A stretch of DNA of 5,659 bases, taken from contig CAMYZK010000183.1 in the NCBI GenBank assembly GCA_947303825.1, positions 1-5,659 on the forward strand, read 5' to 3'. Below, piece after piece: positions 5,608-5,659 of the stretch (positions are counted from its first letter, which is position 1; every line of letters begins with the position of its first letter). The position numbers and the translations under genes were made by a program. The notes below the pieces were generated by a model. That model ran no database searches. It saw only the letters and a list, made by a program, of their open reading frames with translations, and was not told the origin of the DNA. The stretch comes from an uncultured Prevotella sp. (GTDB taxonomy: Bacteria; Bacteroidota; Bacteroidia; Bacteroidales; Bacteroidaceae).

Positions 5608-5659
5608 AGGGGTTCTTGCGTCCCTTCGGTAGCAAGCGGCAAAGCCGAGCGTCACCCCT
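5608..5659. other. GC-rich foldable segment at right edge
   Basis: AGGGGT (5608-5613) pairs with ACCCCT (5654-5659). Inside lie a CTTGC/GCAAG stem (5615-5619 with 5632-5636) and a CGGC-AAA-GCCG hairpin (5637-5647), which together would form a three-way junction. The motif GCGTC also occurs twice (5618-5622 and 5649-5653). On the minus strand, the frame starting at base 5659 is open until TAA at 5596-5594, so this could instead be the end of a coding region beyond the window. It is not a recognisable tRNA or known RNA family, and the segment may extend past the edge. Confidence 0.35.

Noticed and set aside
5401..5632. Two short plus-strand frames (62 and 75 codons) divergent from susC
   Set aside because: They run through the susC promoter and the hairpin, have no start context, and look like random AT-rich translation.
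5455..5655. 66-codon frame on the minus strand upstream of susC, beginning with GTG
   Set aside because: It passes through the perfect hairpin, the nine-base homopolymer and the AT-rich promoter-proximal region, and has no leader or family match. A homopolymer and a stem inside such a short frame argue against coding.
5608..5659. tRNA gene
   Set aside because: The multi-branched fold is too short, lacks the TTCGA-type T-loop and a CCA-compatible acceptor stem, and has no anticodon arm of the correct size.

Overview
The window carries one SusC/SusD-type outer-membrane nutrient-uptake pair, transcribed right to left on the minus strand, plus the control region upstream of it. SusC/SusD pairs are specific to the phylum Bacteroidota. 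The TAnnTTTG-type promoter, the lack of Shine-Dalgarno sequences and the short A/T-rich heptamer arrays fit that phylum. GC-rich third codon positions beside AT-rich spacers suggest a Prevotella-like member of the Bacteroidales, but the genus is a guess.

Layout from left to right. Positions 1-77 are a heptanucleotide tandem array cut by the window edge. It ends six bases after the susD stop codon. Positions 84-2042 (minus) encode a 652-residue SusD/RagB surface lipoprotein. Positions 2043-2115 are a 73-base spacer with an imperfect 16-17-base repeat. Positions 2116-5370 (minus) encode a 1084-residue SusC/RagA TonB-dependent transporter. Positions 5371-5659 hold the control region and what lies beyond it: a Bacteroidota-type promoter built from two copies of an 11-base element, a pair of direct repeats 21 bases apart, a nine-C homopolymer, a strong hairpin and a GC-rich foldable segment that reaches the right edge.

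The two genes should work as one machine. SusD sits on the cell surface as a lid that captures an oligomeric ligand, and SusC imports it across the outer membrane with energy from TonB-ExbBD. SusC has no N-terminal STN signalling domain, so direct ECF-sigma/anti-sigma signalling through it is not expected. No glycoside hydrolase, peptidase or regulator lies in the window, so the substrate cannot be named.

The gene content is ordinary. The most interesting point is that the hydrophobic core of the SusD signal peptide is encoded by four heptanucleotide repeats. They have the same 7-base period as the array after the gene, in inverse orientation. Loss of one heptad would bring an immediate stop codon into frame, so the array could act as a slipped-strand switch. 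This is a hypothesis from sequence only. I found no clearly new multi-gene system.
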